A DNA stretch of 64,000 bases from Casuarina equisetifolia (lineage: Eukaryota; Streptophyta; Magnoliopsida; Fagales; Casuarinaceae): assembly GCA_028551475.1 (NCBI GenBank), contig CM052356.1:30221884-30285883 (forward strand), given 5' to 3'. Each line of letters opens with the position of its first letter. The stretch's first letter is position 1. A program made the position numbers and the translations under genes. Shown here in pieces: positions 24,201 to 36,500 of the stretch. Below the pieces are notes generated by a model. That model saw only the letters and a list, made by a program, of their open reading frames with translations, was not told where the DNA came from and ran no database searches.

Positions 24201-27160
24201 TTTTTTTTTTTTTGGGCGGAGAATTCACAAGTATATACTGCAATTCATATCCATCTATCGAATAAATTATTTGGTTTAGAAAGAGTATAAAGGAGTATGA
24301 GTAATTAGATCCTTATGGTAGTCACAAAAATTAGGTAACAAATTAAACGTATAACTATTTCGTCCCCTTTTTATAGAGCATTTTTATCTATCTTTTCAAC
24401 ACCTTATCTTGTCTTGAATTTTGAAAAAAAAAAATATTTCTAGAAGCTCTATCTTATTTTGAACTTTTTAAAAGTTTTATCAAATCTTTATCTTATTTTT
24501 ATATTTTAAGAATTATATATTATCTTCCTATTTCCAAACTTCAAATTTTTTGAAAATGAATCATGACAATTCAAATCTTTTCGTCAAACCCTTGTCTTCA
24601 ATAGCTGAGATTATCAAATATTTATCTCTTAATACTAGATAAAGGACTAACAAAAGGAAGCCCAAATAAGTAGCTTTTCAAGTCCTACAAACAGTCACTT
24701 GTAGAGAGTTCCATATTAGAAGAAAATATATTTAAAGTAAAGTTTAAATAAATCAAGATTATTTAATTTTTGAGTTAATTTTTAGTTTAAATTTTTAGAC
24801 CTTTTGACATGATATTGACACTTAGGTTAAATCTACTCAATTCCATATATTTTTTAGTCTAATAACATTTAATGTACAAAAGAGTATGTATAAGATGATT
24901 ATTTTACACTGAAAAAATAATAATGAAATAAAGTTTAAATGAAAAATAAAATAAAACTTAATTTTTTATATTAACTTTTAAATAGAACCTCTAATCCTTT
25001 TGAAAAGCAATACCATAATTTGCATAAATTTCTATTTTTTTTTCAACGAATTTATATCTTAATAATTGTTTCTAAGATCCGCACTCATAAAACATTTATT
25101 TTCCCGCATATTGTTGCAGTGTTAAACTCGTTGTTAAGTGTCATATTAAATAACAATTTCACGCTTAAGATTCAACCGACCAAAATATTCATTTACTTCC
25201 TTATTTATATTACAATTTCTAGATAAATTACTACATATTGATGATTGGCATACTCATTAGTATAAGAAGACCCGAAAAAGCTGATATAAAGAGTTTTTCT
25301 TAGGTTTTACATTTTGGCAACAACTAACAAATGGGTTCAGAAATGACATGATAAAGTAATGAGTAAATGTTTTTGCATCAAAGATTCAAGATAGAAGAAT
25401 TTTGCAAGAAAAGGAGTGATTATCGTCTCTAGGTCTCATGACTATATATACATTTCCTTTCTATGACCCATTTGGTGATATTTTAAATCATATTTCACAC
25501 AACTTTCACTTGGTGGATTGATGTGGAAAGTGGTTGACTTGGACATAAGTTAAATGTGAAGAAATATCAAACATTTCACATAGATTGGGCCAAAAGACGG
25601 ACTCCCAAAAAGGGATCCTTTCTTCTTGTTTCAAAAGCAAACCAAAGAAGCCGAATGTCCATTTCATGATATGGCCCTCAGATAGCCTACGCCCACCAAT
25701 TCAACTGTGATACTTCTTGGGTTCCTTGGGTTGGACTTAATGGACAAATCCAAAGGCACATTTTGGCCCAAACATTCGTAGGCCTAAAGGTATCACCTTT
25801 TTTTTTTTTTTCCTTGTTAGAGATTAGCTTATAAAGTTCATTTTCGTTTTAAACTAGTTTCACATCAATGTGGTAATATAAAAATAATAAATTATTGAAC
25901 TTGAATAATAAATATTTTTTGGAGGAATAAATGAACTTTAAATGGAATAATTTGAATAAAGAAATATGTTGTAGAGAATAAGGCATCCTTTAAGTGGGAT
26001 TTGGAGTTCGTTGTCATTTAAGTAATTTTAAGTTTGAGGTTAGTAGTTAGTCAAAGAAATTCTTTATTGGGATTCTGTTTATTATCCTTTCAATCTTATG
26101 ATTGAACGTTGAATTATATTGAAATTTTTTTAATTATAAATTGATCTTAATCGTTTAGTAATCACTTTGTATATCTTAAAAATCTTTGAATCTAACAATT
26201 AACTTGTAAAAAAAAAGAACAATTTGATCATATCTATAAAGAATTCCACAATAGATTCAGTATTGGTCCCTCTCCATGAATTGTTTTTGGTGGTGCAACA
26301 GTTATATTCTCTTCTTTTTTGTTTCTCCCATGTGATTATTCAGAGGTACATCCAAGTCTTGGATTTGAAATCAACAAATTGAAGTCAGATTTGCCGAGCA
26401 AGACGCCACGACCCAAGTCATGAAATATCATATAGAATTAGTTGTGGCCACTTGTCTGACAGGGACCCAAAGCAGCTACCTATCTTGACTGGGTTGGTGG
26501 AAGGGACGAGTTTCAGGCGTGCGGGTTTTGTGAAAAGACATCCACATTAATGGCGACCTACCATGCTCACCCTTCCCTCTCATGGCATCATTTAACTGAG
26601 GTAAAATCTTATCATATGGGAATACAAAAGGCCAGGAGGGTTTGATTTTGTTGAACATTACAACGAAAATTGTCCCCTTAGGACTCCCAATTTCCAGGGT
26701 GACTTTTCAGGGTTTGAAGAAAGTGGGTAATTGTCAAAGATGCAAAGGTAAAATAATCTCATGCCGTCACGGGACACACTAAATTTCAATACTACATATA
26801 AAGTGGGTAACTTTTCATGGCTTGAATAAAGTGGGTAAATTGTCAAGTTTGCATTAACTCAAACGGCAGAACAACCTCATATTGTATGTAAGAAAGTAAT
26901 GAGATTGAATATTAGATATTTACTTTCTTTTTCAAACCACTTTGCAAAAAGATAATATTTTATATAGAAAGAGTATAGTAAACTAATATGTTTATAACGT
27001 GTGACAACTGGTGTGATTGATTTGTTTATCAAATCAAATAATGAGATGTTTCACTAGGAGTGGTATTTGGTACCATACTACGAACCTGTCGAAAGTAAGA
27101 CAAAAGAAATTAGAAAAATTGAACAAGTTGCCAATTTGAACAAAGCCAAGAGAGATGAAG
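24201..27160. other. Intergenic region between CAC2 and the CYP73A pair
   Basis: No gene is supported. 24.3-25.2 kb and 25.8-26.3 kb are strongly AT-rich. Oligo-T or oligo-A tracts are present near 25798-25811. A diverged direct repeat occupies 26699-26880. The two divergently transcribed neighbours (CAC2 minus, CYP73A plus) share this stretch as upstream sequence. Confidence 0.45.
26699..26880. repeat. Diverged direct repeat upstream of the first CYP73A gene
   Basis: Segments starting at about 26699 and 26811 share GTgACTTTTCAgGGtTTGAA, AAAGTGGGTAA, TTGTCAA and then AATaATCTCAT or AACAACCTCAT. Each copy is about 65-75 bp, offset about 112 bp. Confidence 0.7.
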
Positions 27161-27166
27161 CATTAC

Positions 27167-27301
27167 ACCTACCAACTCAACCCTTGACCTCACGAAGAAA
27201 ACGAGCTGCTTCTCCTAACTTGGTTTCAATGCAGCCCATGGATTCTGCCAAAACTACTGGGCACCAACCCTCCTACCCCCTTTTACTGCTCAATATATAA
27301 A
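27167..27301 (+). promoter_or_regulatory. CYP73A copy 1 promoter: AC elements and TATA box
   Basis: ACCTACC (AC-I type) at 27167-27173 and ACCAACC (AC-II type) at 27263-27269 match the MYB-binding AC elements known from PAL, C4H and 4CL promoters. TATATAAA at 27294-27301 is a good TATA box 53 bp before the ATG at 27354. This suggests lignin/phenylpropanoid MYB control of copy 1. The functional claim is inference from known promoter elements. Confidence 0.75.
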
Positions 27302-27353
27302 CCCATTTCCCCCTCCAGCCAGGAAGCAGAATCATCTTTTCTTCTCCCTCGAC

Positions 27354-29402
27354 ATGGCTAATCTCGTTGCAAAATCCATCTTTTACACTCTCTTCACTGT
27401 AATTCTGATTTCGATCACCAAGTTTATACTTTCCCAATTCTCCATTACTTTCTCTCCGACAGTCGGCCTCCCTCTGGTTTTTCTTCTTGTCAGCTGCTTC
27501 CCCAGCCGGACTGGCCTCCCTCCGGGTCCTCTCTCTATTCCGATCTTCGGAAACTGGATCCAAGTCGGCAATGACCTCAACCACCGTGTTTTGGCCACCA
27601 TGGCTCAGAAATACGGCCCAGTGTTCCTTCTCAAACTTGGGTCCAAAAACTTAGCCGTGGTGTCCAACCCGGAGCTCGCCACCCAAGTGCTTCACACACA
27701 AGGTGTCGAGTTCGGCTCCCGCCCGCGTAACGTCGTCTTCGATATATTCACCGGCAATGGCCAGGACATGGTGTTCACCGTCTACGGTGAGCATTGGCGC
27801 AAAATGCGACGCATCATGACGCTGCCATTTTTCACGAACAAAGTTGTGCACAACTACAGTGATATGTGGGAGGAGGAGATGGACTTGGTCGTCCATGACC
27901 TGAAGAAAGATGAGAGTGTGAAAACGAAGGGACTGGTGGTTAGAAGGCGCCTGCAGCTGATGCTTTACAATATCATGTACCGCATGATGTTTGATGCCAA
28001 GTTTGAGTCGCAGGAGGACCCGTTGTTCATTCAGGCAACCAGGTTTAACTCTGAAAGAAGTCGGTTGGCTCAGAGTTTCGAGTATAACTATGGTGATTTC
28101 ATCCCCTTGCTTAGACCCTTTCTGAGAGGGTACTTGAACAAGTGCAGAGATTTGCAGACGAGGCGGCTGGCGTTTTTCAACAACCTCTATGTTGAGAAAA
28201 GAAGGTAATTTAATACCATGTTGGTGAATTTTATGAAGCTTGTTTTGTTTATTAAATATTAGAAATAGGTTTAAAATTTAAGCAAAAGATAGTTAGGTGA
28301 ATATTTTTTATACTTCAACTTTATTTAAAAATTATATTTACTTAATATGAGACTTTCATCTTCAAAGACTCAAAATTAAAACATATTTTATATTTAAAAT
28401 TGAGCTAAATAGAATAGATAATTATCCTACACCAAATATATTTCAAAGACTCAAAATCGAATAAGAGTTGTAATATATTAATTTATATTTTAATATCATG
28501 TTAAAAATAAGTCAAAATATAACGCAAATATTAGTTCATAAGTTAAAAGAACATTTTTCATATTAAAATGTTATTTAAAAAGTTATATTTTTCTGAATAA
28601 GACTTCAGTTCCCGAGGTATTTTCTGCCGCTAAAACTTTCTTCATTCCTGTCGTGCCTAATAGGGAAATAATGGCTGCCAATGGAGAGAAGCACAAGATA
28701 AGCTGTGCCATCGACCACATAATTGATGCTCAGACCAAAGGGGAACTCAGTGCAGATAATGTTCTTTACATAGTGGAGAACATCAACGTCGCAGCCATAG
28801 AAACAACACTATGGTCCATGGAATGGGCCATAGCGGAGCTGGTCAACCACCCCACCGTCCAACGCAAGATCCGCGATGAAATCTCAGCGGTCCTAAAGGG
28901 CCAACCGGTCACCGAATCCAACCTACATGAGCTGCCATATTTGCAAGCCACCGTAAAAGAGACGCTAAGGTTGCACAGCCCCATTCCTCTGCTGGTGCCT
29001 CATATGAACCTCGAAGAAGCAAAGCTCGGGGGTTACACCATTCCAAAGGAGTCCAAGGTGGTAGTTAATGCATGGTGGCTGTCGAACAACCCCGAGTGGT
29101 GGAAGAACCCAGAGGAGTTCCGGCCAGAGCGGTTCTTGCAGGAAGAATGTGAGACAGATGCTGCGGTAGCCGGCGGAAAGGTGGATTTCCGGTTCTTACC
29201 ATTCGGCATGGGAAGGAGGAGCTGCCCAGGCATCATTCTTGCATTACCAATTCTAGGCCTTGTCATTGGCAAATTGGTGTGCAATTTTGAGATGAAGCCT
29301 CCGGTTGGAGTGGAGAAGATTGATGTGAGTGAAAAAGGAGGGCAATTCAGCTTGCACATTGCAAACCATTCAACCGTTGCCTTCGAGCCGATAGCGGCAT
29401 GA
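27354..29402 (+). CDS. CYP73A: Trans-cinnamate 4-hydroxylase, class II (copy 1)
   Basis: ER-anchored P450 that hydroxylates trans-cinnamate to p-coumarate, the second step of the phenylpropanoid pathway, with electrons from NADPH-P450 reductase. Exon 1 is 27354-28204 and exon 2 is 28664-29402, with a 459-bp GT-AG intron, giving 529 aa. A hydrophobic N-terminal anchor (about residues 8-52) longer than in class I enzymes is followed by the proline hinge [14 protein letters not shown]. Intact signatures: [20 protein letters not shown], the I-helix AAIETT with Glu330-Thr331, KETLR (ExxR), FRPERF and the heme loop [22 protein letters not shown] near the C-terminus is as in other C4H proteins. The protein looks fully functional. 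The N-terminal region and the single intron in place of two support the class II assignment. Confidence 0.97.
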
Positions 29403-30480
29403 TTGTGGGTAGAAAAGAAAATGGTCAATAGTCGCTGGGTAGTGTTGCTTTCCCTCTGGTCTTCATTTTCCACTTACTTAGTCTTGTTCTTTTAAGTCCT
29501 TTGTCAAAGATGTTGTCAATAATGCATTTCAATCAAAGCATGTACAAGAACCCATACATCAAAAAGGAGAATTTGTCTAAAATTTTAATGGGATAAAAGA
29601 GTTTCAATTCCATGATATGGCAATTCACCACTCAAAAAGTTTTAAATATCAACAATTCATTGATAAGCTCATCTACTTAGATATAACATGGCTTGATATT
29701 TCTTGCACTCTGTATAATTTGAGCTAATTCATGCATGCTTTTAAGATGTTACATTAAGAAACAGTTATTAGATCAATAAAGTTTTTGGGGGTTGTCCCAA
29801 CTTGTGTTTATTTATCCCAACCTTTGGTGGTTTCAAATGTGAGATTTCTAAAACTAAGATTATGTTGTGTGTAAAAATGGGATGAAAATCACTTATTAGA
29901 TTTTTAGTTCTACTTAAGAATTCTTTAATATTTTGGAAAAGCAAAAAATGAGGAATGATATCTAAATCTTCTACACATGCAGAGTATCACTTCATGGCAG
30001 TGACATCTTTTGAAATTTTCAAGCTGTGAGGCTTAGTTGAAGTGTTAAGTTAGGCCTAGGTGATTCCACAAAAGACTAATAAGGCCATAGAATCAAGTAT
30101 CCTTATCATATTAAGTTATGTTCAAGTGACTCCTCAAAAGACATTTTAAAGGCAAAGAAGAAACACCTATTAATAAGGTCAAAGAATCAAGTATCCATAT
30201 TTAGCGTGGAACAATTATAATTTCCAACATTTTGGGATTTCATCCCGTATCAAAAGTGAAGTTTCATGCTTAGAGCCTCATATGAATTTATGCATATCTT
30301 TTACCATGAGTACTTTTGGGGAATACTAGGAGTCCACTTAATATGGTATTAGAATTCAGAGGACTATCTGAATTCCACGTTTCCAAATCCCATTAGGAGA
30401 GGTATATGATTTCACCTTTTAAGACATTCCTCCTTTCTATGAGAAAAATATTTTTAAGCAGAAGGGAAAGAGAGGGTGAA
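29403..30480. other. Inter-copy spacer with about 780 bp unique to copy 1
   Basis: 29403-29600 matches the 3' flank of copy 2 (32929-33127), and similarity resumes at about 30386 (AATCCCATTAGGAGAG, also at 33157). The roughly 780 bp between has no counterpart downstream of copy 2. Within it AATAAGGcCAtAGAATCAAG and AATAAGGtCAaAGAATCAAG occur 96 bp apart. No ORF or terminal repeats were identified. It is either an insertion in copy 1 or a deletion in copy 2. Confidence 0.7.
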
Positions 30481-30496
30481 TAACGTTAATACCACT

Positions 30497-30613
30497 GAAG
30501 AATGCTTTTCATGATTTATCAAATTTTTTTATCGATATTAATTTTCAAGAAGAATGCTTTTCATGATTTATCAAATTTTTTTATCGATATTAATTTTCAA
30601 GAAGAATGCTTTT
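30497..30613. repeat. 52-bp tandem repeat, two full copies and a partial third
   Basis: Units start with GAAGAATGCTTTTCATGATT at 30497 and 30549, and a 13-base partial copy starts at 30601. The full copies are identical. A single diverged copy of the same sequence lies at about 33313-33360 downstream of CYP73A copy 2. Confidence 0.93.
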
Positions 30614-30709
30614 ATTTTTTTATCAGGCTTTGCGGCTTTTGTTTAAAGACGTCAACAAAGGCGGCGACGGACCATGTACTGCTCGTGCATTTCACTAAAA
30701 GTTACCCTG

Positions 30710-30842
30710 GTTTCGACGGAGCCGATGGATTCTGCTAATACTATTCTACGCTAACCCTCCTCCCCCCTTTACTGCTAAATACGTAAATCCATTTCCCCAT
30801 CCAGCCATTAAGCAGATTCATCTCTTCTTCTTCTTCCTCAGC
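30710..30842 (+). promoter_or_regulatory. CYP73A copy 2 proximal promoter, degraded
   Basis: Homology with the copy 1 promoter begins only at about 30710 (27225 in copy 1), so the AC-I element of copy 1 has no counterpart. The AC-II position reads GCTAACC (30750-30756) instead of ACCAACC. The TATA position reads TACGTAAA (30780-30787) instead of TATATAAA. The leader has become TCTTC-rich. Confidence 0.75.
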
Positions 30843-32928
30843 ATGGCTAATCTCATTGCAAGATCAATCTTTTACACCCTTTTCACTGTAATTCTGATTT
30901 CGATCATCAAGTTTATACTTTCCCAATTCTCCAGTAATCTCTCCCCGACCCTTCTTCTGTCAGTCGGGCTCCCTTTGGTTTTTCTTCTTGTCAGCTACTT
31001 CCCCCGCCGGACCGGCCTCCCTCCAGGCCCTCTCTCTATTCCGATCTTCGGAAACTGGCTCCAAGTCGGCAATGACCTCAACCACCGTGTTTTGGCCACC
31101 ATGGCTCAGAAATACGGCCCAGTGTTCCTTCTCAAACTTGGGTCCAAAAACTTAGTCGTTGTGTCCAACCCGGAGCTCGCCACCCAAGTGCTTCACACAC
31201 AAGGTGTCGAGTTCGGCTCCCGCCCGCGTAACGTCGTCTTCGATATATTCACCGGCAATGGCCAGGACATGGTGTTCACCGTCTACGGTGAGCATTGGCG
31301 CAGAATGCGACGCATCATGACGCTGCCATTGTTCACGAACAAAGTTGTGCACAACTATAGTGATATGTGGGAGGAGGAGATGGACTTGGTCGTCCATGAC
31401 CTGAAGAAAGAGGAGACAGTGAAAACAAAGGGACTGGAGGTCAGGTGGCGCCTGCAACTGATGCTTTACAATATCATATACCGCATGATGTTTGACGCCA
31501 AGTTTGAGTCTCAGGAGAACCCGTTGTTCATTCAGGCAACTATGTTTAACTCTGAAAGGGGTCGGTTGGCTCGGAGTGTCGAGTATAACTATGGAGATTT
31601 CATCCCCTTGCTTAGACCCTTTCTAAGAGGGTACTTGAACAAGTGTAGAGATTTGCAGAAGAGGCGGCTGGCGTTTTTCAACGACGTCTATGTTGAGAAG
31701 AGAAGGTAATTTAATACCATTTTGGTGGATTTTATGAAGAATTTTTTGCTTATTAAATATTAAAAATAGGTCTAAGATCTAACCCAAAACATAAATAGGC
31801 TAACATTTTTTTATACTTACACACTACTAAAAAATTATATCTTCTCGGTATAAGACTTACATCTCTAACGCTACTAATAAATTGATTATATCTTAGATTT
31901 AAACTTGAACTAAAAGTAATAAATAATCTTTGTATACTAAATATATCTTAAGGGCTTAAAATTGAATAAAAGTAACAGTAAATCAATTTAAATTTTAATA
32001 CTATGTTAAAAATAAGCTTAAAGTCGACCATAAATGTTAACTCACGAGTTGAAATGATTTTTTTTATATTTAAATATTATTTAAAGGTTATTTTTTCTCC
32101 TACAAGACTTTCATTTCTAGCATTAAGCATTAAAACTCGGCATATATTTTCCGCTGCTAAAACTTTCTTTATTCCTTTCGTGCCCATAGGAAAATAATGG
32201 CTGCCAATGGAGAAAAGCACAAGATAAGCTGTGCCATTGACCACATAATAGATGCTCAGATGAAAGGACAGCTCAGTGAAGATAATATTCTTTACATAGT
32301 GGAGAACATCAACGTCGCAGCCATAGGAACAACGCTATTGTCCTTGGAATGGGCCATAGCTGAACTGGTCAACCATCCTACCGTCCAACGCAAGATCCGC
32401 GATGAAATCTCAGCGGTCCTAAAGGGCCAACCGGTCACCGAATCCAACCTACATGAGCTGCCATATTTGCAAGCCACCGTAAAAGAGACACTAAGGTTGC
32501 ACAGCCCCATTCCTCTGCTGGTGCCTCATATGAACCTCGAAGAAGCAAAGCTCGGGGGTTACACCATTCCAAAGGAGTCCAGGGTGGTAGTTAATGCATG
32601 GTGGCTGTCGAACAACCCCGAGTGGTGGAAGAACCCAGAGGAGTTCCGGCCGGAGCGGTTCTTGCAGGAAGAATGTGACATGGATGCCGCAGTGGCTGGC
32701 AGAAAGGTGGACTTCCGGTTCTTACCATTCGGCATGGGAAGGAGGAGCTGCCCGGGCATCATTCTTGCATTACCAATCCTAGGCCTTATGATCGCCAAAT
32801 TGGTTTGCAATTTTGAGATGAAGTCACCGGTTGGAGTGGAGAAGATTCATGTGAGTGAAAAGGATGGGCTATTCACCTTGCAAATTGCAGACCATTCAAC
32901 CGTTGCCTTCGAGCCAATAGGGGCATGA
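30843..32928 (+). CDS. CYP73A: Cinnamate 4-hydroxylase-like P450, class II (copy 2, diverged)
   Basis: Tandem paralogue of the upstream gene, also probably ER-anchored. Exon 1 is 30843-31705 and exon 2 is 32190-32928, with a 484-bp intron, giving 533 aa with a 4-residue insertion near residue 40. The frame is intact and ExxR, FRPERF and [10 protein letters not shown] are kept. The I-helix reads AAIGTT in place of AAIETT: the acidic residue before the catalytic threonine is Gly334 (codon GGA at 32326-32328, where copy 1 has GAA). Other changes at otherwise conserved sites are TTLWS to [14 protein letters not shown] to LPLFTNKVV and [11 protein letters not shown] to [11 protein letters not shown]. 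The promoter has lost its TATA and AC elements. It may encode an enzyme with altered or poor activity, or be on the way to a pseudogene. The open frame argues that selection has not long been absent. Confidence 0.94.
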
Positions 32929-33559
32929 TTGTGGTCAGAAGACAGTCACAGAAACTGGGCAATAGTCGCTGGACAGTGTCGTTTTTGTTATGGTTTTGAT
33001 TTTCCTCCTAGTCTAGTTCGTTTTAAGTCCTTTGTCAAAGATGTTGCCAATAAAGCATCTCAAACAACGCCATGTAGAAGAATCCAAACATCAAAAAGGA
33101 GAATTTGTTTACAATTTTAATGCGATCAAAATGGGCATTCTTTTTTTCTTTTTACCAATCCCATTAGGAGAGGGATATGATTTCACTTTTTAGGACTTTA
33201 GGACTCCTGTGAGAATAACACTTCTAAATGAGGGAAAAAGAAAAGCAGAAGAGAAAGAGAGTTACAAAAGGCCATGATACACAAAGAGTGAAGAGAACTA
33301 ATACCATTAAAGAATGTGTTTCATGATTTATCAAACTTTGTTTTATGGATATCAATTTCCTAGACTGCATGTATACAATCTGGGCTAAGAATGGCTGAAA
33401 ACAAGAAATATATGTATGTAAAGGGAAAGCTTGTTACAACACTAGACTATGGGCAAGCTTGTTACAACACTAGACTAATCTGGCATTTGCTGCGGGAAAG
33501 ACCGTCTTAATTTCCGGGGGGTACATGTATGTATAGGGATTAAGCTACAGGAAGAAAAC
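32929..33559. other. 3' flank of CYP73A copy 2 and 3' end of HEN2
   Basis: This convergent intergenic stretch keeps the duplicated 3' flank of CYP73A to about 33360. A 28-bp direct repeat (AAGCTTGTTACAACACTAGA at 33427 and 33455) lies where the 3' untranslated region of the minus-strand HEN2 gene is expected. Confidence 0.6.
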
Positions 33560-36500
33560 TCACAGATACAGAGAATTGGCAAACATTACACCTCGCCGGA
33601 GGCTTTCGCTAGCTGCTGCAAACTTGTTCTCTAAATCAACTTCTCCTACAGCATTGGAAGCAGAACGCAACTGAAAACAGGAAAAGCAATCATGGTTCAG
33701 AACAAAATTCTGAATGCTACATTTTCAGCCATCAGGAAGCTACAAAGTTTCCGGCACCTTATAGTTTAGGTTCAAGCAAGCATTGGATGGGAACATGGAA
33801 CCTAAATTATAGTTCAGATGATTTCATTTTATTGCAACTACAGGACCACCGCCAAATTCACTCCCATTTAGCACATTTCCATGGTCCATGACAACATCAG
33901 GACTACAAAACTAATGTCGCTCAACAATCAAACCCCACTAAGACTCATACTGAAAATCAAAAAATATCATATGAGAAGTATCAAGGTGATTATAGAACCC
34001 CTGTCATATGCCACACACAGAGTAATAGAACACAATATCCAGAAATGTGACCAATTTACCTGATTTAAAAACTCATCAAGCCTTCTGGCACTTCTAATAA
34101 TACTACCCTCAAAGATATCGGTCATTTGTATAACGTCGGCAAAACTTGCTCCCTGAAAAAAGAGTACAAGCAGAATCAATTAGTAACAAGAAAAACCCAA
34201 AGGGAACACCGGGTTGGGAGGGGTATTTGACAATCAGACCTTAGGTTGAAACTTAAACACCACAAATTTAACCACTAACGTAACCTAAATTAAAGCAGAA
34301 GGGTTATTAAGCGTCCGAATGTAGTTCTCAACTGATTAAGATGTTTCTCGTTCTGATATGCTGATATCGTTTTGTCTGTTAATGTGTTCAGTCTTCATTC
34401 TTCTAATCAGCAAGGTTTAAGTCAGACACCATTTTCCTGACTTTAGCGGCATGATATTAAAAGGTATGCTATTGCATGTATCTGCTTTCTACTTCCAAAA
34501 AGCACTCTACCAGCTTGTTTTCAATTCAAAATAAAGAAAATAATCTACTAATATCTATGCAGCCTTGGTCATATTTACAGCCATCCACCCTATCACCTTG
34601 AATGTTCACGTCTTCTGTTGCAGCAAGCATCCCATTTCAGCTAACCTTTCAATCTTCTTCCATTATGCAGGATATTGTCAATATCTGACGTCATTTCTCA
34701 GGTTGACTTTATTAAACTAAATGAGGATGTTGTCCCACCAAGCATCCTCCTATCCTCGGATGCCAACTATACCAGATATTTAAGTCGCTACCCCCAACGA
34801 ATCTCTTACTCAAAACAACTCAAAACCGGTAAGACAAGGCAGCATACATAGGCTATCTGTTCGTTACAGATGTTCAACTTAGTGAAAAGATAGTGATTTC
34901 AAGTCTTGAAGTTGCAAGGTATTATTAAAGTATTCCAACAGAAAAAATCAAGGATAACATGGGTTCATTTGTGGAGTTAAGCTGTGGCTATGGAATTGAA
35001 CTGAAGAAGAAAAAGGGAAAATTCAGGGGTCATTCTGGTTGAAGTGAACCCCACCCGAGAACAGCGTTTTTCAATTCCTGGGTTGTTCGGGAGCTCCAAT
35101 GAGAGATTTATAGATTTTGTAATTTGGACTTCCATGGTAGAAATAGAGGCAAGATCAGATTTGAGTTTCGGCTGGAATTGGTTGAATTTGCTGGAAATTA
35201 AAGAACAGAAAGAAAAAAACAGAATATTAACTTCAAACACCACATTGAAGGTTCCAATATCAGCAGACATCAGGGAGCAGTCCGTCATTTTAATCCCACA
35301 TGTCCCCAACCAATGCTTGACTATTAGACTTAAAAGCACCTATCTACAGGTGTTGAGGGCCTGTAGATATTACGTCCATCCACATGGATCTTCTGAAAGT
35401 TCTACGCTTGTATCATGTAATAGCAAGAAAATGTTCAAGAGAAAAATGGACAGAGTTCATGTCCGAAATGAAGAACGAGTGAAAGAACACAGATAGAGCA
35501 CAATAGAAAACCAATAGCAATCAAATCCAGGATAAGAATTCAACTGTTTATGTTGTGAATCGATAACACTTCTATTATTTGTTTTTTCTTTTCTTTTCTT
35601 TTTACATTCTAATCAAATACAGCTACTTTTCACTAAAACGGAAGTACACAGATCTTTTGTTCTCACCACAACAAAGTTGAAAAGAAACAAGAAAAAAAGA
35701 AAAGAAAAGAAACTACCACTGTCCAAAAACAAGGCAACTTATAAATTCTAAAACTCTCGAGGAGTTAAAAGAAGGTTCACAATGGAGGCAAGCCCATGTA
35801 ATTCTGAAAGAAGGTTTACAACGGGTCAGACATTGGGACAGTTTCTAATTGTAACATAACATGTGTAATGTTTATTTCTAGCCTATTAAAGTGTTGAAGT
35901 CAAGTCTACAAGAAATCTTATCCACTCAACTCACACAGGCAGTACAAGTCCTCAAGACTCGTGATGAGATTATTAAGAATCTTATCCACTATGCCTATAC
36001 TCAAAAACTAAACTTCTCATTTGGAAGAAATTCTGTGAATATGAAACCTAAAGATCCCAGAGAGAGAGAGAAAGAGATGGAGAGGTCCCTGGTCAATACT
36101 CCCGAACAGAGCCAATATTACTTGGGCTAACGTAAATTAAATAAAGAGAGTTCACCAGCCCATGATGAAACAATGACCATATAAATAATAAAAAGAGGGA
36201 TGGGAGAAGCAACTCTAGCAACAAGGCAGAAAGCTAACCTTTGACCAACAATAAATTACGTCCATCAAGTAAGGCCTTACTGTTGAATCGACATACTCAT
36301 CCACATTTATATCCAGTTTGCATTCATATTGAATCTGCAACATAGAGGAGCAATTGTAAGTGTTCAATTACCAAATTGCATACATGCACAACGAAATAAG
36401 AAGACTATAAGGAAAAGAACCTCTGCTATTTTTCTCGCACTTTCTCTGAGTTGTTGTAATGGTCTGGCAAGCTCAGTTCGCAATTGTATCTGCTCACTTG

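Noticed and set aside
27273-27896. Several minus-strand frames over CYP73A copy 1, with equivalents over copy 2
   Set aside because: They are shadows of the conserved P450 coding sequence. Their presence in both copies follows from the duplication.
34977-35496. Overlapping 120- and 150-codon frames on opposite strands
   Set aside because: They lie inside the long HEN2 intron, overlap each other and match no family I know. Chance frames or an unrecognisable insert are more likely than a nested gene.
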